Below are positions 52,695-61,832 of a DNA stretch of 64,000 nt, piece by piece. The translations under genes and the position numbers were made by a program. This DNA comes from Polaromonas sp. (GTDB taxonomy: Bacteria > Pseudomonadota > Gammaproteobacteria > Burkholderiales > Burkholderiaceae_C): NCBI GenBank assembly GCA_030683705.1, contig JAUXPP010000085.1, forward strand, positions 1-64,000, given 5' to 3'. The notes under the pieces were generated by a model. That model saw only the letters and a program-made list of their open reading frames with translations. It was not told where the DNA came from and searched no databases. Numbering within the stretch: position 1 is the stretch's first letter; the number at the start of each line of letters is the position of its first letter.

Positions 52695-53924
52695 TTACAG
52701 TTTAACTGGCCGGACTGCCGGCGCGCCAGCCGGGTCAGCAACCGCAGGCACGGCATGCCTTCCGGGCGCTTTCATCGGCCAGGCCACCAGCAGCCACAGC
52801 AACATCAGGCCGCCGCAAGCCGCAAACAGGGTTTCCGGGCCAGCGGTCTTCGCCAGCCAGCCGCCCAGCGCGCCGCCGGCAAAAAAGCCCAGCGACTGCA
52901 GCGTGTTGTAAACGCCCAGCGCCGCCCCGCGCGAATGGACCGGCGCCACGCGCGACGCCAGGCTGGGCTGAGAGGCTTCGAGGATGTTGAAGCCGCAAAA
53001 AAACAGGAACAGCAGCACGCCGAGGCCGGCCAGCGAGGGCGCGCCCTGCAGGGAGGCTGCCATCAGCCCGACCTGCACCAGCGTTATCAGGCCCACCGCC
53101 GCCAGGAACACGCCGCGCAGGTAGCCGCGCTTTTCGAGCGGGAACAGCGTGAAGCCCATGACCCCGAAAGACGCCAGCACCGCCGGCAGGTAGACCTGCC
53201 AGTGGCTGCTGCTGGCCAGCCCGGCCTGCACCAGCAGGGCCGGGATGGCCACCCACATGGCCAGTTGCACCGCATGCAGGATGAAAACGCCCGCGTCCAG
53301 ACGCAGCAGCGCCGGGTGTTTGAGCACCTCCAGCAGGCTGCCACGCGGCCGGTTCACATGCTGCGCCGGCTCGGGCGGCACCCACCAGATGATCACCGCG
53401 ATGCCGGCCAGTGCCAGCGCGCCGGTCAGCCCAAACAGGCCAGCCAGGCCGATCTGCGCGGTCAGCAGCGGCGCCACGACCAGCGACAGCGCGAACATCA
53501 GGGCGATGCTGGCACCGACCAGCGCCATGGCCTTGGTCCGCACCTCGTCACGCGTGGTGTCGGCCAGCAAGGCGGTCACGGCCGCCGAAATCGCGCCGGC
53601 GCCCTGCAGCGAGCGGCCAAAAATCAGCCAGTTCAGGTCGGGCGCCCAGGCCGCCACAAAACTGCCCAGCGCAAACACCACCAGGCCGGCCACGATCACC
53701 TTCTTGCGGCCCAGCCAGTCCGAGGCCATGCCGAAAGGGATTTGCAGGATGCCTTGTGTCAGGCCGTATATGCCCATGGCCAGGCCGATGCGCGCCGGGT
53801 CGTCGCCACCGGGGTAACGCGCGGCCTCCAGTGCAAACACCGGCAGCACCAGAAACAGCCCCAGCATGCGCAGTGCAAAAATCGAGGCCAGCGAGGCGCT
53901 GGCACGCCGCTCGGTGGCGGTCAT
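52695..53924 (-). CDS. MFS transporter (drug:H+ antiporter type)
   Basis: A 409-residue transporter with about 12 membrane helices. The loop 2-3 motif is 'IPFGMASDWLGRKKVIVAGL' and the DHA1 motif C lies in 'GAISAAVTALLADTTRD'. This clade, adjacent to ssb and uvrA, is conserved in Burkholderiales. The substrate is unknown. ATG 53924 was chosen from the conserved 'TATERRASASLASIFALRML' start. It shares a divergent promoter region with uvrA. Confidence 0.9.
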   Translation of the reverse strand: MTATERRASASLASIFALRMLGLFLVLPVFALEAARYPGGDDPARIGLAMGIYGLTQGILQIPFGMASDWLGRKKVIVAGLVVFALGSFVAAWAPDLNWLIFGRSLQGAGAISAAVTALLADTTRDEVRTKAMALVGASIALMFALSLVVAPLLTAQIGLAGLFGLTGALALAGIAVIIWWVPPEPAQHVNRPRGSLLEVLKHPALLRLDAGVFILHAVQLAMWVAIPALLVQAGLASSSHWQVYLPAVLASFGVMGFTLFPLEKRGYLRGVFLAAVGLITLVQVGLMAASLQGAPSLAGLGVLLFLFFCGFNILEASQPSLASRVAPVHSRGAALGVYNTLQSLGFFAGGALGGWLAKTAGPETLFAACGGLMLLWLLVAWPMKAPGRHAVPAVADPAGAPAVRPVKL

Positions 53925-54059
53925 GGGGTAGGAAGGGGCTGGAGACACGGTCAGGCGGGGTGGGTCACAAAGGAAGGCCGGCAACGCCGGCGGGGCAGTG
54001 GACTATTGTCATTGAATTGCGGCGCGTTTTTCAGGGTGCCGGGTTGCAAGCAGGAAACG

Positions 54060-54340
54060 CGCCGGTACGCCGGACCGCAGCGCAGCCCCAAGGCCAGCGG
54101 GGGCCCGGGTGCCAAAAAATCCGTACGCGTCTATGATGGAGGGTTTTGCGGCGCCCCAACACGTGAACTCCCCCAACGACGGCAAATACCTCGCTCCCGC
54201 AGCCACTGCCGGCCCGGTGGCGGCCGAGCCCGACACCCGGTCAGCAACCCAGGCCGGACGCAGCGAAGGGCCGCCCCGAGCCGGTCCAGCCACCTCGGGG
54301 GGCAGCGCAGCACACGAAGTGGCAAGCGTGGGGGCTTATC
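54060..54340 (+). repeat. G-rich intergenic repeat extending into the uvrA 5' end
   Basis: 'gggccgccccgagc', 'cctcggggggcag', 'cacgaagtgg' and 'agcgtgggggctta' match the direct half of the repeat at 20241-20460 and 32040-32177. The matching sequence reaches the first conserved UvrA codons at about 54350. Confidence 0.7.
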
Positions 54341-57297
54341 AGGCGGCGCAGCGCATCAGCATTCGCGGCGCGCGCACCCACAACCTCAAGAACATCGACC
54401 TCGACATCCCGCGCAACCAGCTGGTGGTGATCACCGGCCTGAGCGGCTCGGGCAAGTCATCGCTGGCCTTCGACACCCTCTACGCCGAGGGCCAGCGCCG
54501 TTACGTCGAAAGCCTGAGCACCTACGCGCGCCAGTTCCTGCAATTGATGGACAAGCCCGATGTGGACATGATCGAGGGCCTGTCGCCGGCGATCTCCATC
54601 GAGCAGAAGGCGACCTCGCACAACCCGCGCTCCACCGTCGGCACGGTCACTGAAATCCACGACTACCTGCGCCTGCTGTTTGCGCGCGCCGGCACGCCTT
54701 TTTGCCCCGACCACGACCTGCCGCTGCAGGCGCAAAGCGTCAGCGAGATGGTCGACCATGTGCTGGCCCTGCCGGAAGACACCAAACTGATGGTGCTGGC
54801 GCCGGTGGCGCGTGAACGCAAGGGCGAATTCGTCGAGCTGTTTGCGGAGATGCAGGCCCAGGGCTATGTGCGCTTTCGCGTCGACGGCACGGCGTATGAG
54901 TTCGACGAATTGCCCAAACTCAAGAAAGCCGAAAAACACAATATCGACGTGGTGATCGACCGCCTCAAGGTGCGCCCCGACATGCAGCAGCGGCTGGCGG
55001 AAAGCTTCGAAGCCGCGCTGCGCCTGGCTGACGGCAAGGCGATCGCGATGGAAATGGATTCCGGCCAGGAGCATCTGTTCAGTGCCAAGTTCTCCTGCCC
55101 GGTCTGCAGCTACTCGCTCAGCGAGATGGAGCCGCGGCTGTTTTCCTTCAACTCGCCGGTCGGCGCCTGCCCGAGCTGCGACGGCCTGGGCCACATGGAG
55201 TTTTTCGACCCGGCGCGTGTGGTGGCCTTCCCCTCGCTGAGCCTGGCCAGCGGCGCGGTCAAGGGCTGGGACCGGCGCAATGCCTACTATTTTTCGATGC
55301 TCGAAAGCCTGGCCAAACACTACAGCTTCGACATCGACACGGCGTTTGAAAAGCTTCCCGAAGCGGTGCAACAGGTGGTGCTGCACGGCTCGGGCGAGGA
55401 AGAGATCAAGTTCAGCTACATCCTGGACTCCGGCGCCAACGCCGGCAAAAAACACACCAAAAAACACGCGTTTGAGGGCGTAATCACCAACTTCGAGCGG
55501 CGTTACCGCGAAACCGACTCGGCGGCCGTGCGTGAGGAGCTCGCGCGTTACCGCAGCCTCCAGCCCTGCCCGGAGTGCGCAGGCACCCGTTTGCGCCGCG
55601 AGGCGCGCCATGTTTACCTGGTGGGCGCCAGCGGGCGCAAGGCAATTTACGAAATCAGCCATGCCACGCTGCGCGAGAGCTTCGATTACTTCAACACGCT
55701 GACCATGGAAGGCGCCAAGGCCGAGATCGCCGGCAAGGTGGTGCGCGAGATCGGCCTGCGCCTGAAGTTCCTCAACGACGTCGGCCTCAATTATTTGAGC
55801 CTGGACCGCAGCGCCGAAACGCTGTCGGGCGGCGAGTCGCAACGCATCCGGCTCGCCTCGCAGATCGGCTCGGGCCTGACCGGCGTGATGTATGTGCTGG
55901 ACGAACCCAGCATCGGCCTGCACCAGCGCGACAACGACCGCCTGATCGGCACGCTCAAACACCTGCGCGATATCGGCAACAGCGTGCTGGTGGTCGAACA
56001 TGACGAAGACATGATCCGCGCCGCCGACCATGTGATCGACATGGGCCCGGGCGCCGGCATCCACGGCGGGCGCGTGATGGCCCAGGGCACGTACGAAGAG
56101 GTACTTGCAAACCCCGATTCGCTGACCGGCAAGTATCTGGCCCAGGTGCTGAAGATCGCCGTGCCGACACGCCGCACACCCTGGCTGCCGACGGTGGAAA
56201 AAGCGCCGTACCGCGACCCGAAGAAGCCCTCGAAATTTGCGCCCAGCGCGGCCGGTGTCAAACGTGCTGCGCGCGAGGCCGAACACCTGCGCACGCAAGG
56301 CGACATGCAGGCGATACGCGTGATCAAGGCAAGCGGCCACAACCTCAAAGACGTCAGCGTCGACTTCCCGGTCGGCCTGCTGACCTGCGTCACCGGCGTT
56401 TCCGGCTCCGGCAAGTCGACGCTGGTCAACGACACCCTGTACGCCGCGGTGGCGCGCACGCTCTACCGCGCGCACGAGGAGCCGGCGCCGCACGAAAGCA
56501 TCGAGGGCATCGAACATTTCGACAAGGTCATCAATGTGGACCAGTCGCCGATCGGCCGCACGCCGCGCAGCAACCCGGCCACCTACACCGGCCTCTTCAC
56601 GCCGATCCGCGAGCTGATGGCCGAGATGAACACTGCGCGTGAACGCGGCTACGGCGCCGGGCGTTTCAGTTTCAACGTGGCGGGCGGGCGCTGCGAGGCC
56701 TGCCAGGGCGACGGCGTGGTCAAGGTCGAGATGCACTTCCTGCCCGACGTCTATGTGCCCTGCGATGTCTGCAAGGGCATGCGTTACAACCGCGAGACGC
56801 TGGAAGTCCAGTACAAGGGCAAAAACATTGCGCAGGTGCTGGACCTGACGGTGGAAGACGCAGCCGAGTTTTTCAAGGCGGTGCCGGTGATCGCGCGCAA
56901 GCTGCACACCCTGCTGGACGTCGGCCTGAGTTACATCAAGCTGGGCCAGGCCGCGACCACGCTGTCGGGCGGCGAGGCGCAACGCGTCAAGCTGGCACTC
57001 GAATTGTCCAAACGCGATACCGGCCGCACGCTTTATATCCTGGACGAGCCGACCACCGGCCTGCACTTTGCCGACATCGATTTGCTGCTCAAGGTGCTGC
57101 ACCAGCTGCGCGACGCGGGCAATACCATCGTGGTGATCGAGCACAACCTGGACGTGATCAAGACCGCCGACTGGCTGATCGACATGGGCCCCGAAGGCGG
57201 CGCCGGTGGCGGCAGCGTGGTGGGTGTCGGCACGCCGGAAGACATTGCCGCCAACCCGGCCAGCCACACCGGGCGCTACCTGCAGCGACTTTTGTAA
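54109..57297 (+). CDS. uvrA: Excinuclease ABC subunit A
   Basis: DNA-damage recognition ATPase of nucleotide excision repair. Both ABC modules are complete: Walker A '[12 protein letters not shown]' (near residue 110) and '[13 protein letters not shown]' (near 763), signatures '[16 protein letters not shown]' and '[16 protein letters not shown]', and zinc fingers including '[12 protein letters not shown]' and '[15 protein letters not shown]'. Conserved sequence starts at '[19 protein letters not shown]' (residue 81). The preceding ~75 residues are encoded by the G-rich repeat and are atypical. Possible starts are GTG 54109, ATG 54133, GTG 54319 and GTG 54328, none with a clear ribosome-binding site. 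Confidence 0.95.
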   Translation: MPKNPYASMMEGFAAPQHVNSPNDGKYLAPAATAGPVAAEPDTRSATQAGRSEGPPRAGPATSGGSAAHEVASVGAYQAAQRISIRGARTHNLKNIDLDIPRNQLVVITGLSGSGKSSLAFDTLYAEGQRRYVESLSTYARQFLQLMDKPDVDMIEGLSPAISIEQKATSHNPRSTVGTVTEIHDYLRLLFARAGTPFCPDHDLPLQAQSVSEMVDHVLALPEDTKLMVLAPVARERKGEFVELFAEMQAQGYVRFRVDGTAYEFDELPKLKKAEKHNIDVVIDRLKVRPDMQQRLAESFEAALRLADGKAIAMEMDSGQEHLFSAKFSCPVCSYSLSEMEPRLFSFNSPVGACPSCDGLGHMEFFDPARVVAFPSLSLASGAVKGWDRRNAYYFSMLESLAKHYSFDIDTAFEKLPEAVQQVVLHGSGEEEIKFSYILDSGANAGKKHTKKHAFEGVITNFERRYRETDSAAVREELARYRSLQPCPECAGTRLRREARHVYLVGASGRKAIYEISHATLRESFDYFNTLTMEGAKAEIAGKVVREIGLRLKFLNDVGLNYLSLDRSAETLSGGESQRIRLASQIGSGLTGVMYVLDEPSIGLHQRDNDRLIGTLKHLRDIGNSVLVVEHDEDMIRAADHVIDMGPGAGIHGGRVMAQGTYEEVLANPDSLTGKYLAQVLKIAVPTRRTPWLPTVEKAPYRDPKKPSKFAPSAAGVKRAAREAEHLRTQGDMQAIRVIKASGHNLKDVSVDFPVGLLTCVTGVSGSGKSTLVNDTLYAAVARTLYRAHEEPAPHESIEGIEHFDKVINVDQSPIGRTPRSNPATYTGLFTPIRELMAEMNTARERGYGAGRFSFNVAGGRCEACQGDGVVKVEMHFLPDVYVPCDVCKGMRYNRETLEVQYKGKNIAQVLDLTVEDAAEFFKAVPVIARKLHTLLDVGLSYIKLGQAATTLSGGEAQRVKLALELSKRDTGRTLYILDEPTTGLHFADIDLLLKVLHQLRDAGNTIVVIEHNLDVIKTADWLIDMGPEGGAGGGSVVGVGTPEDIAANPASHTGRYLQRLL

Positions 57298-57300
57298 AAA

Positions 57301-57352
57301 ATCTGGCTGCAGCGCTTGATGGACGGGCGCAAGCAGCTATTATTTTCGTAGC
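57301..57352 (+). repeat. 53-bp oriented repeat, copy 10
   Basis: ATCTGGCTGCAGCGCTTG..GGACGGGCGCAAGCAGCTATTATTTTCGTAGC lies immediately after the uvrA stop codon and 18 bp before the thioesterase start. Confidence 0.75.
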
Positions 57353-57369
57353 ATTTCACAAGGAGCCGT

Positions 57370-57819
57370 ATGTCGTCGATCACCCTGCGTTTTTTGGCCG
57401 AACCGAGCACCATCAACTTCGGCGGCAAGGTCCACGGCGGCACCGTCATGAAGTGGATTGACGAAGCCGGCTACGCCTGCGCCACGCGCTGGGCCAAGCG
57501 TTACTGCGTCACGGTGTCGGTCGGCAGCATCCGCTTCCAGCGTCCCATCATGATCGGCGACCTGGTGGAAGTCGAGGCGCGCCTGGCCTACACCGGCAAC
57601 ACCAGCATGAACATCTCGGTCGAGGTGCGCGCCGGCGACATGAAAACCGGCGAAATGGAAATCATCACCGAATGTGTGGTGGTGTTTGTCGCGGTCGATG
57701 CCGAAGGCAAAACCATTCCGGTCGAGGCCTGGCTGCCCGAAACGCCGGGCGACATGGCCCTGGCGCAGCACGTCAGGACCCACCTGAACGCCGCACGCGC
57801 CGCGCTGCCAGGCGTTTGA
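57370..57819 (+). CDS. Acyl-CoA thioesterase (hotdog fold)
   Basis: A 149-residue single hotdog-domain thioesterase of the YciA/BACH type. Key segments are 'NFGGKVHGGTVMKWIDEAGY' (catalytic Asp region), 'VTVSVGSIRFQRPIMIGDLV' and 'ECVVVFVAVDAEGK'. It hydrolyses acyl-CoA of uncertain chain length in the cytoplasm. AAGGAG precedes the ATG. The stop shares one base with the next gene's start (TGATG). Confidence 0.92.
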   Translation: MSSITLRFLAEPSTINFGGKVHGGTVMKWIDEAGYACATRWAKRYCVTVSVGSIRFQRPIMIGDLVEVEARLAYTGNTSMNISVEVRAGDMKTGEMEIITECVVVFVAVDAEGKTIPVEAWLPETPGDMALAQHVRTHLNAARAALPGV

Positions 57820-58727
57820 TGCGTCCCGGCGTCCTGAGCGGCCGTGATTTGGCGGCCGCCCTCGTGGTGGTGGTGGTCTGGGGCGTCAATTTTGTGGTCA
57901 TGAAATTCGCGCTGCGCGACTTCACGCCCTTCCAGCTGGGCGCCGCCCGTTATGTGTTTGCCGTGCTGCCGCTGCTGCTGTTTGTCCGGCCGCCCCATAT
58001 CCCGTGGAAATGGCTGGCGTTTTACGGCCTGTTCCAGGGTGTCGGGCAGTTCGGCATTCTGTTCGTCGCGCTGAAAGTCGGCATGACGGCAGCGCTGGCG
58101 TCGGTGCTGCTGCAAACCCAGGTGTTTTTCACCGCGCTGTTCGGCTTTGTGCTGCTGCACGAACGCGCCAGCCGGCCATTGCAGGCCGGCATGGTGCTCG
58201 CGGCACTGGGCCTGAGCTGCTTTGCGCTGAACTACCTGTCTCCCGCCGACGGCGGTGCTGCCACCACGCTGGCGGGTTTTGTGCTCACGCTCGGCGCCGC
58301 CGCCATGTGGGCCATGTCCAACATCGTGGCGCGGCACGTGCAGCGAGGCGGGGTGGCCTACTCGCCGATGGCCTTTGTGGTCTGGAGCAGCGTCTTCGCC
58401 ATCCTGCCTTTCACGCTGCTGTCGCTGGTGTTCGACCCTGAGGCGACGCGCTGGCAGTGGACCCAGGCCCGCGCCTCCAGCTGGCTGGCGGTGGCTTACC
58501 TCGGCTGGGTCGCGACCATCCTCGGGTACAGCCTGTGGACCGGCCTGCTCAAGCGCCACCCCGCCAACCGCGTCGCACCCTTCAGCCTGGGCGTGCCGGT
58601 GGTGGGCCTGACCACCGGCATGCTGGTGCTCGGTGAAGCCATCACCTCCTGGCAGTGGGCCGGCATCACCCTGGTGGTGGCGGCGCTGGCCTGCGTGATG
58701 CTGGGCGGGCTGATCAAGCCACGCTGA
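57819..58727 (+). CDS. EamA/DMT-family transporter
   Basis: A 302-residue membrane protein with ten predicted helices in two EamA repeats ('VVVVVWGVNFVVMKFALRD' in the first, 'WLAVAYLGWVATILGYSLW' in the second). This is the drug/metabolite (YdcZ/EamA amino-acid exporter-like) family. Translationally coupled to the thioesterase gene by a one-base overlap. Substrate unknown. Confidence 0.92.
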   Translation: MRPGVLSGRDLAAALVVVVVWGVNFVVMKFALRDFTPFQLGAARYVFAVLPLLLFVRPPHIPWKWLAFYGLFQGVGQFGILFVALKVGMTAALASVLLQTQVFFTALFGFVLLHERASRPLQAGMVLAALGLSCFALNYLSPADGGAATTLAGFVLTLGAAAMWAMSNIVARHVQRGGVAYSPMAFVVWSSVFAILPFTLLSLVFDPEATRWQWTQARASSWLAVAYLGWVATILGYSLWTGLLKRHPANRVAPFSLGVPVVGLTTGMLVLGEAITSWQWAGITLVVAALACVMLGGLIKPR

Positions 58728-58757
58728 GACCTGTCGGCCCGGCCGCTGGCAGGATAA

Positions 58758-58811
58758 AAATCGGCCTCCAGCCCTTGACTGGCGAGCGTCACCAGCTATG
58801 AAATCAATAGC
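58758..58811 (+). repeat. 53-bp oriented repeat, copy 11
   Basis: AAATCGGCCTCCAGCCCTTG..TGGCGAGCGTCACCAGCTATGAAATCAATAGC lies 30 bp beyond the EamA stop. It is among the copies closest to the consensus. Confidence 0.85.
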
Positions 58812-58894
58812 GCTGTGAGCTCGCCCGGGTTTGCGGCGCTGTCCGACAGCGCCCGCGGCCGGGCCGGTTTAGTGTGGTGGTGAAAGGATTTCCC

Positions 58895-59161
58895 ATGCCC
58901 ACTACCCCGACCCGACGACCCCATCCGCTGCAGCAACTCCAGGACTGGGACGAGCGCCGCGCCAGCTTTCCCGGCGAACACTGGCTGGTCCTGGGCGCCG
59001 GCGTGGCCGTGCTGCTGGCCGCGCGCCGCAGCCCCTCCCCGCTGGTCCGCGCCCTCGGCTCGGCCGCCGGCGGCGCCCTGCTGGTGCGCGCAGCCAGCGG
59101 CCGTGACGGCCTGGCCAGGGTGTTGAGTTATGTGCCGGTGGTGAAGTTGCTGTCGCGTTAG
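58895..59161 (+). CDS. Small hypothetical membrane-associated protein
   Basis: An 88-residue basic protein. A polar N-terminus ('RRPHPLQQLQDWDERRASFP') precedes a hydrophobic stretch 'HWLVLGAGVAVLLAARR' and a second weaker one 'ALGSAAGGALLVRAAS'. ATG 58895 was chosen because AAAGGA lies 8 bp upstream. It resembles small DUF proteins paired with stress-membrane genes, but I do not recognise the family. It overlaps the convergent lipoprotein gene by 4 bp. Confidence 0.65.
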   Translation: MPTTPTRRPHPLQQLQDWDERRASFPGEHWLVLGAGVAVLLAARRSPSPLVRALGSAAGGALLVRAASGRDGLARVLSYVPVVKLLSR

Positions 59162-60042
59162 GGCGTCGCCGCGACCTTTGCCGCCGGCGTGGCGCCGGGC
59201 GCCCGCGGCTCCAGCAGCTTGACCAGGTCATCCACCGCCCTCGGCACAATCTTGACAAACTGCGCGTCAAACTCGGCAATCTCCCGGATGGCCTCATCCA
59301 TGCTCGCATATTTTTTCAGCTCGGCCGCATAGGGCTTGGCGTGGTCGGGCGCGGTGCCGAAGACGCCGCGATAACGCACCGTGGTCGGCGGCGTGGTGGG
59401 GTTGCGCATGATGTCGGAGTTGGCCGGCGCGGCCGGCTTGGCGGGCGGCGGCATTTCCAGAAACGCATAACGCACGCAAGGATTGACGGCGCCGAAGGTG
59501 CAGGTGCCGACGTCCAGGTTCAGCGAAAACACCGGTGCGTCGGTCGGCTGCGTCACCATCTTCGTGGATGGCTTGTAAAACCGGCGGTCATTGCCCAGGG
59601 AGTTGGTCTCGTAGGGCACAGGCACGACCTCGACCGCGACGCCGAGCTGGCCGAGCCGGCGCACCAGTTCACCCACAAAAGCCTGGCGATGGTCGACAGC
59701 CAGCTTCTTTTCCGAAGCGGCAGCCGCCAGGCGCGCATTGGCACTCTCCAGCGAATGCTGAACCGACACCGCCGCCAGTGCGCCTATCAGCGCCACCAGG
59801 GGAATCCCGCCTGCCGCCGGATCCATGGCCGAAGGAACGGTGTACTTGAACGGCGCGTCCTCGACAAACAGCCGGATCTGCGTCTTCTTGTCGGCCTGGA
59901 GCTGTTCGACCATGGGAGGCAGCTGGGCGCAGCCGGTCAGCAAGGCGCTGGCCAGCAACAGCAGCGCTGGAGCCCGCCTGCCTGAGAGAGCGGGCCGGCC
60001 GGTCGGCACAGAAACAGAAAGGCGATGGGTAGTTGTTGTCAT
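59158..60042 (-). CDS. Hypothetical lipoprotein
   Basis: A 294-residue exported protein. The N-terminal signal ends in the lipobox 'LLLLASALLTGCAQLPP'. The mature part has a Gly/Ala-rich hydrophobic stretch ('GGIPLVALIGALAAVSVQHS'), then a region with two Cys ('VGTCTFGAVNPCVRYAFLE') that may form a disulfide, and a Pro/Ala-rich C-terminus. ATG 60042 was chosen from the signal peptide. I do not recognise the family; an envelope role is likely from the lipobox alone. Confidence 0.75.
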   Translation of the reverse strand: MTTTTHRLSVSVPTGRPALSGRRAPALLLLASALLTGCAQLPPMVEQLQADKKTQIRLFVEDAPFKYTVPSAMDPAAGGIPLVALIGALAAVSVQHSLESANARLAAAASEKKLAVDHRQAFVGELVRRLGQLGVAVEVVPVPYETNSLGNDRRFYKPSTKMVTQPTDAPVFSLNLDVGTCTFGAVNPCVRYAFLEMPPPAKPAAPANSDIMRNPTTPPTTVRYRGVFGTAPDHAKPYAAELKKYASMDEAIREIAEFDAQFVKIVPRAVDDLVKLLEPRAPGATPAAKVAATP

Positions 60043-60227
60043 GGACGCCGGGCCATCTGGCCCTCCCTGTTGTTGAAATGCCGACGATGCTAGCAGAGCA
60101 ACGTGGCACGCGCGCCCTCCGATTGCAGGAGCGCGCGCGCCTGGGCTGGCGCCCTTCATCGGGCGCAGGTGCGGCAGAGAGCTTGTTCGCCAGCATCACG
60201 CGCCGTTCCCGGCTCGCTTTCGGCAGT

Positions 60228-60640
60228 AGGTCTGACTCCCCACTCCCTCCCCTAGCCCCTCCCTCGCCCCACTGGGCGAGAGAGGGGGACTTCATGTGGC
60301 CGCGTGCGCTGCACCCGCGTGCAAACATGACGGACTGTTGGGATTCCCGTGCAAGAAGCGCTTTGCGCTTCTTGCACTCCGGATTTTTGTCCCCGCATTG
60401 ATTTTCTACCCCACCCTTCTGTATGCGCCGAGGAGCGCAGGGCCAGACGGATCAGGACGGGCGATTGTCTGAGCGCAGCGAGTTCGAGCCCGGCCCCGGC
60501 TGGACCGAGCACCGCAGGTTGCCCGTAGCGAAGCGGAGGGACGCAGACAGCAGGGTCGCCTTCTCTTTGCTTACTTTCTCTTGGCGAAGCAAGAGAAAGT
60601 GAGTCGCCCGCCGGGGCGAGACCCGGCTTGTCGGAAGTAC
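60228..60640 (-). repeat. Structured intergenic repeat, copy C (inverted)
   Basis: An inverted copy of the element at 39600-40062 fills most of the 632-bp gap 60043-60674. Its hairpins are GTGCAAGAAGCGC/GCGCTTCTTGCAC (13 bp, 3-nt loop, 60349-60377) and CTTTCTCTTG/CAAGAGAAAG (60574-60583 with 60590-60599). Both stems differ in sequence from copy B yet pair perfectly. No gene is seen in the gap. Confidence 0.85.
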
Positions 60641-60674
60641 TTCAAGGCTGGCCTCGCAGCGCAGCCGCCACCGA

Positions 60675-61832
60675 CTAGACCGGCAATCCCCGGAATTTGA
60701 GCGCCGCCTGCCGGATCACCTCGGCGAGCAGGTTTTCCCTGCCCTGCAGCTCCCGCAACCAGCGGGCATCGTTGTTCGACAGCTCAACACTGCTGCGCAG
60801 CAGGTGGATGCCGCTGCTGGCGCCCAGCGGTCCGGCGTGCGGGCCGAGTTTGTCCATGGTCATGAGGATGTGGTCGCGCAGCGCCATGTGTTCGCCGGTG
60901 GCCGGATCCACATAGACCGCCTCCAGCCCGAAACGGCAGGCCTGGAAACGGTTATAGGTGTAGACCAGGTAGTCGTCTTCCGTGGGCATGAAGGGCTGGT
61001 CGTTCATGAACCAGGCAGCCAGCGATTGCACGTAACCGGACAGCGCGGCGGCGCGGCCGACGGTCAGGGGCGTGTCGAAGACGCGGATCTCGATGGTGCC
61101 GAACTCCGGCTTGGGCCGGATGTCCCAGTAAAAGTCCTTCATGCTGCGGACCACGCCGGTGCGCGTCATTTTCTCGAAGTAGACGGTGAAGTCGTTCCAG
61201 GTCAGCGCCAGCGGCGCGCGGCCCGACAGCGGAAAGGCGAACACCGAGTTGAGTCGGGCTGAATCGAAGGCCGTGTCCTGGCCCTGCACATACGGGCTGG
61301 AGGCCGACAGCGCGATGAAGTGGGGGATGTAGCGCGACATGCGGTGCAGTGTCAGCAGCGCGGTGTCGGCATCAGGGCAGCCCACATGCACGTGCTGGCC
61401 AAAAATCGTGAACTGCTTGGACAGGTAGCCATACAACTCGGACAGCTCGCGAAAACGCGGCTTGTCGTAGATGCGGCGTTCGTGCCACTGCTGAAAGGGG
61501 TGGGTGCCGCCGCCGACCACGGCGATGTTGAGCTTGTCGGCGCTTTTGACGAGCGCGTCGCGGATCTGCGTGAGTTGACCCAGCACCTCCGACGAGGACT
61601 GGCACACGCCGGTGGACACCTCGATCATGCTGGAGGTCATTTCCGGCACGACGCTGCCCGGCAGGGGAATTTTTTCCATCAGCCGCAACATGTCCTCGGC
61701 GTAAGGTGCCAGGTCGTAGTCGTGGGTGTTGACGAGTTGCAGTTCAAGTTCAACGCCCAGCGACAGCGCTTCCGATTTCTGGAAAGGTTCCAGGCCCCCC
61801 GGGGCCTGGTGTGTGGCGGTGTGTTTACTCAC
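60675..61832 (-). CDS. ybdK: Carboxylate-amine ligase, YbdK type (glutamate-cysteine ligase 2)
   Basis: A 385-residue ATP-grasp-like ligase of the GCS2 family, with weak gamma-glutamyl-cysteine ligase activity in E. coli YbdK. Motifs are '[20 protein letters not shown]', '[16 protein letters not shown]', '[20 protein letters not shown]', '[10 protein letters not shown]' and '[19 protein letters not shown]'. The start is GTG 61832 with AGGAGA 7 bp upstream. The start overlaps the end of the antiporter gene by 8 bp, so the two are coupled. Confidence 0.92.
   Translation of the reverse strand: MSKHTATHQAPGGLEPFQKSEALSLGVELELQLVNTHDYDLAPYAEDMLRLMEKIPLPGSVVPEMTSSMIEVSTGVCQSSSEVLGQLTQIRDALVKSADKLNIAVVGGGTHPFQQWHERRIYDKPRFRELSELYGYLSKQFTIFGQHVHVGCPDADTALLTLHRMSRYIPHFIALSASSPYVQGQDTAFDSARLNSVFAFPLSGRAPLALTWNDFTVYFEKMTRTGVVRSMKDFYWDIRPKPEFGTIEIRVFDTPLTVGRAAALSGYVQSLAAWFMNDQPFMPTEDDYLVYTYNRFQACRFGLEAVYVDPATGEHMALRDHILMTMDKLGPHAGPLGASSGIHLLRSSVELSNNDARWLRELQGRENLLAEVIRQAALKFRGLPV

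Noticed and set aside
53925..54108. Possible SOS box between the MFS-ssb unit and uvrA
   Set aside because: No CTGT-N8-ACAG motif could be found; one 'ctggagacacggtcag' stretch deviates too much.
54457..57267. A 936-codon open frame antisense to uvrA
   Set aside because: The composition (His, Gln, Val, Ala rich) is typical of antisense frames; uvrA is complete on the other strand.
60228..60640. Inverted repeats at 39600-40062 and 60228-60640 as ends of a composite transposon
   Set aside because: The 20 kb between them is housekeeping DNA, there is no transposase, and a third partial copy lies at 1-175; a dispersed repeat family explains this better.
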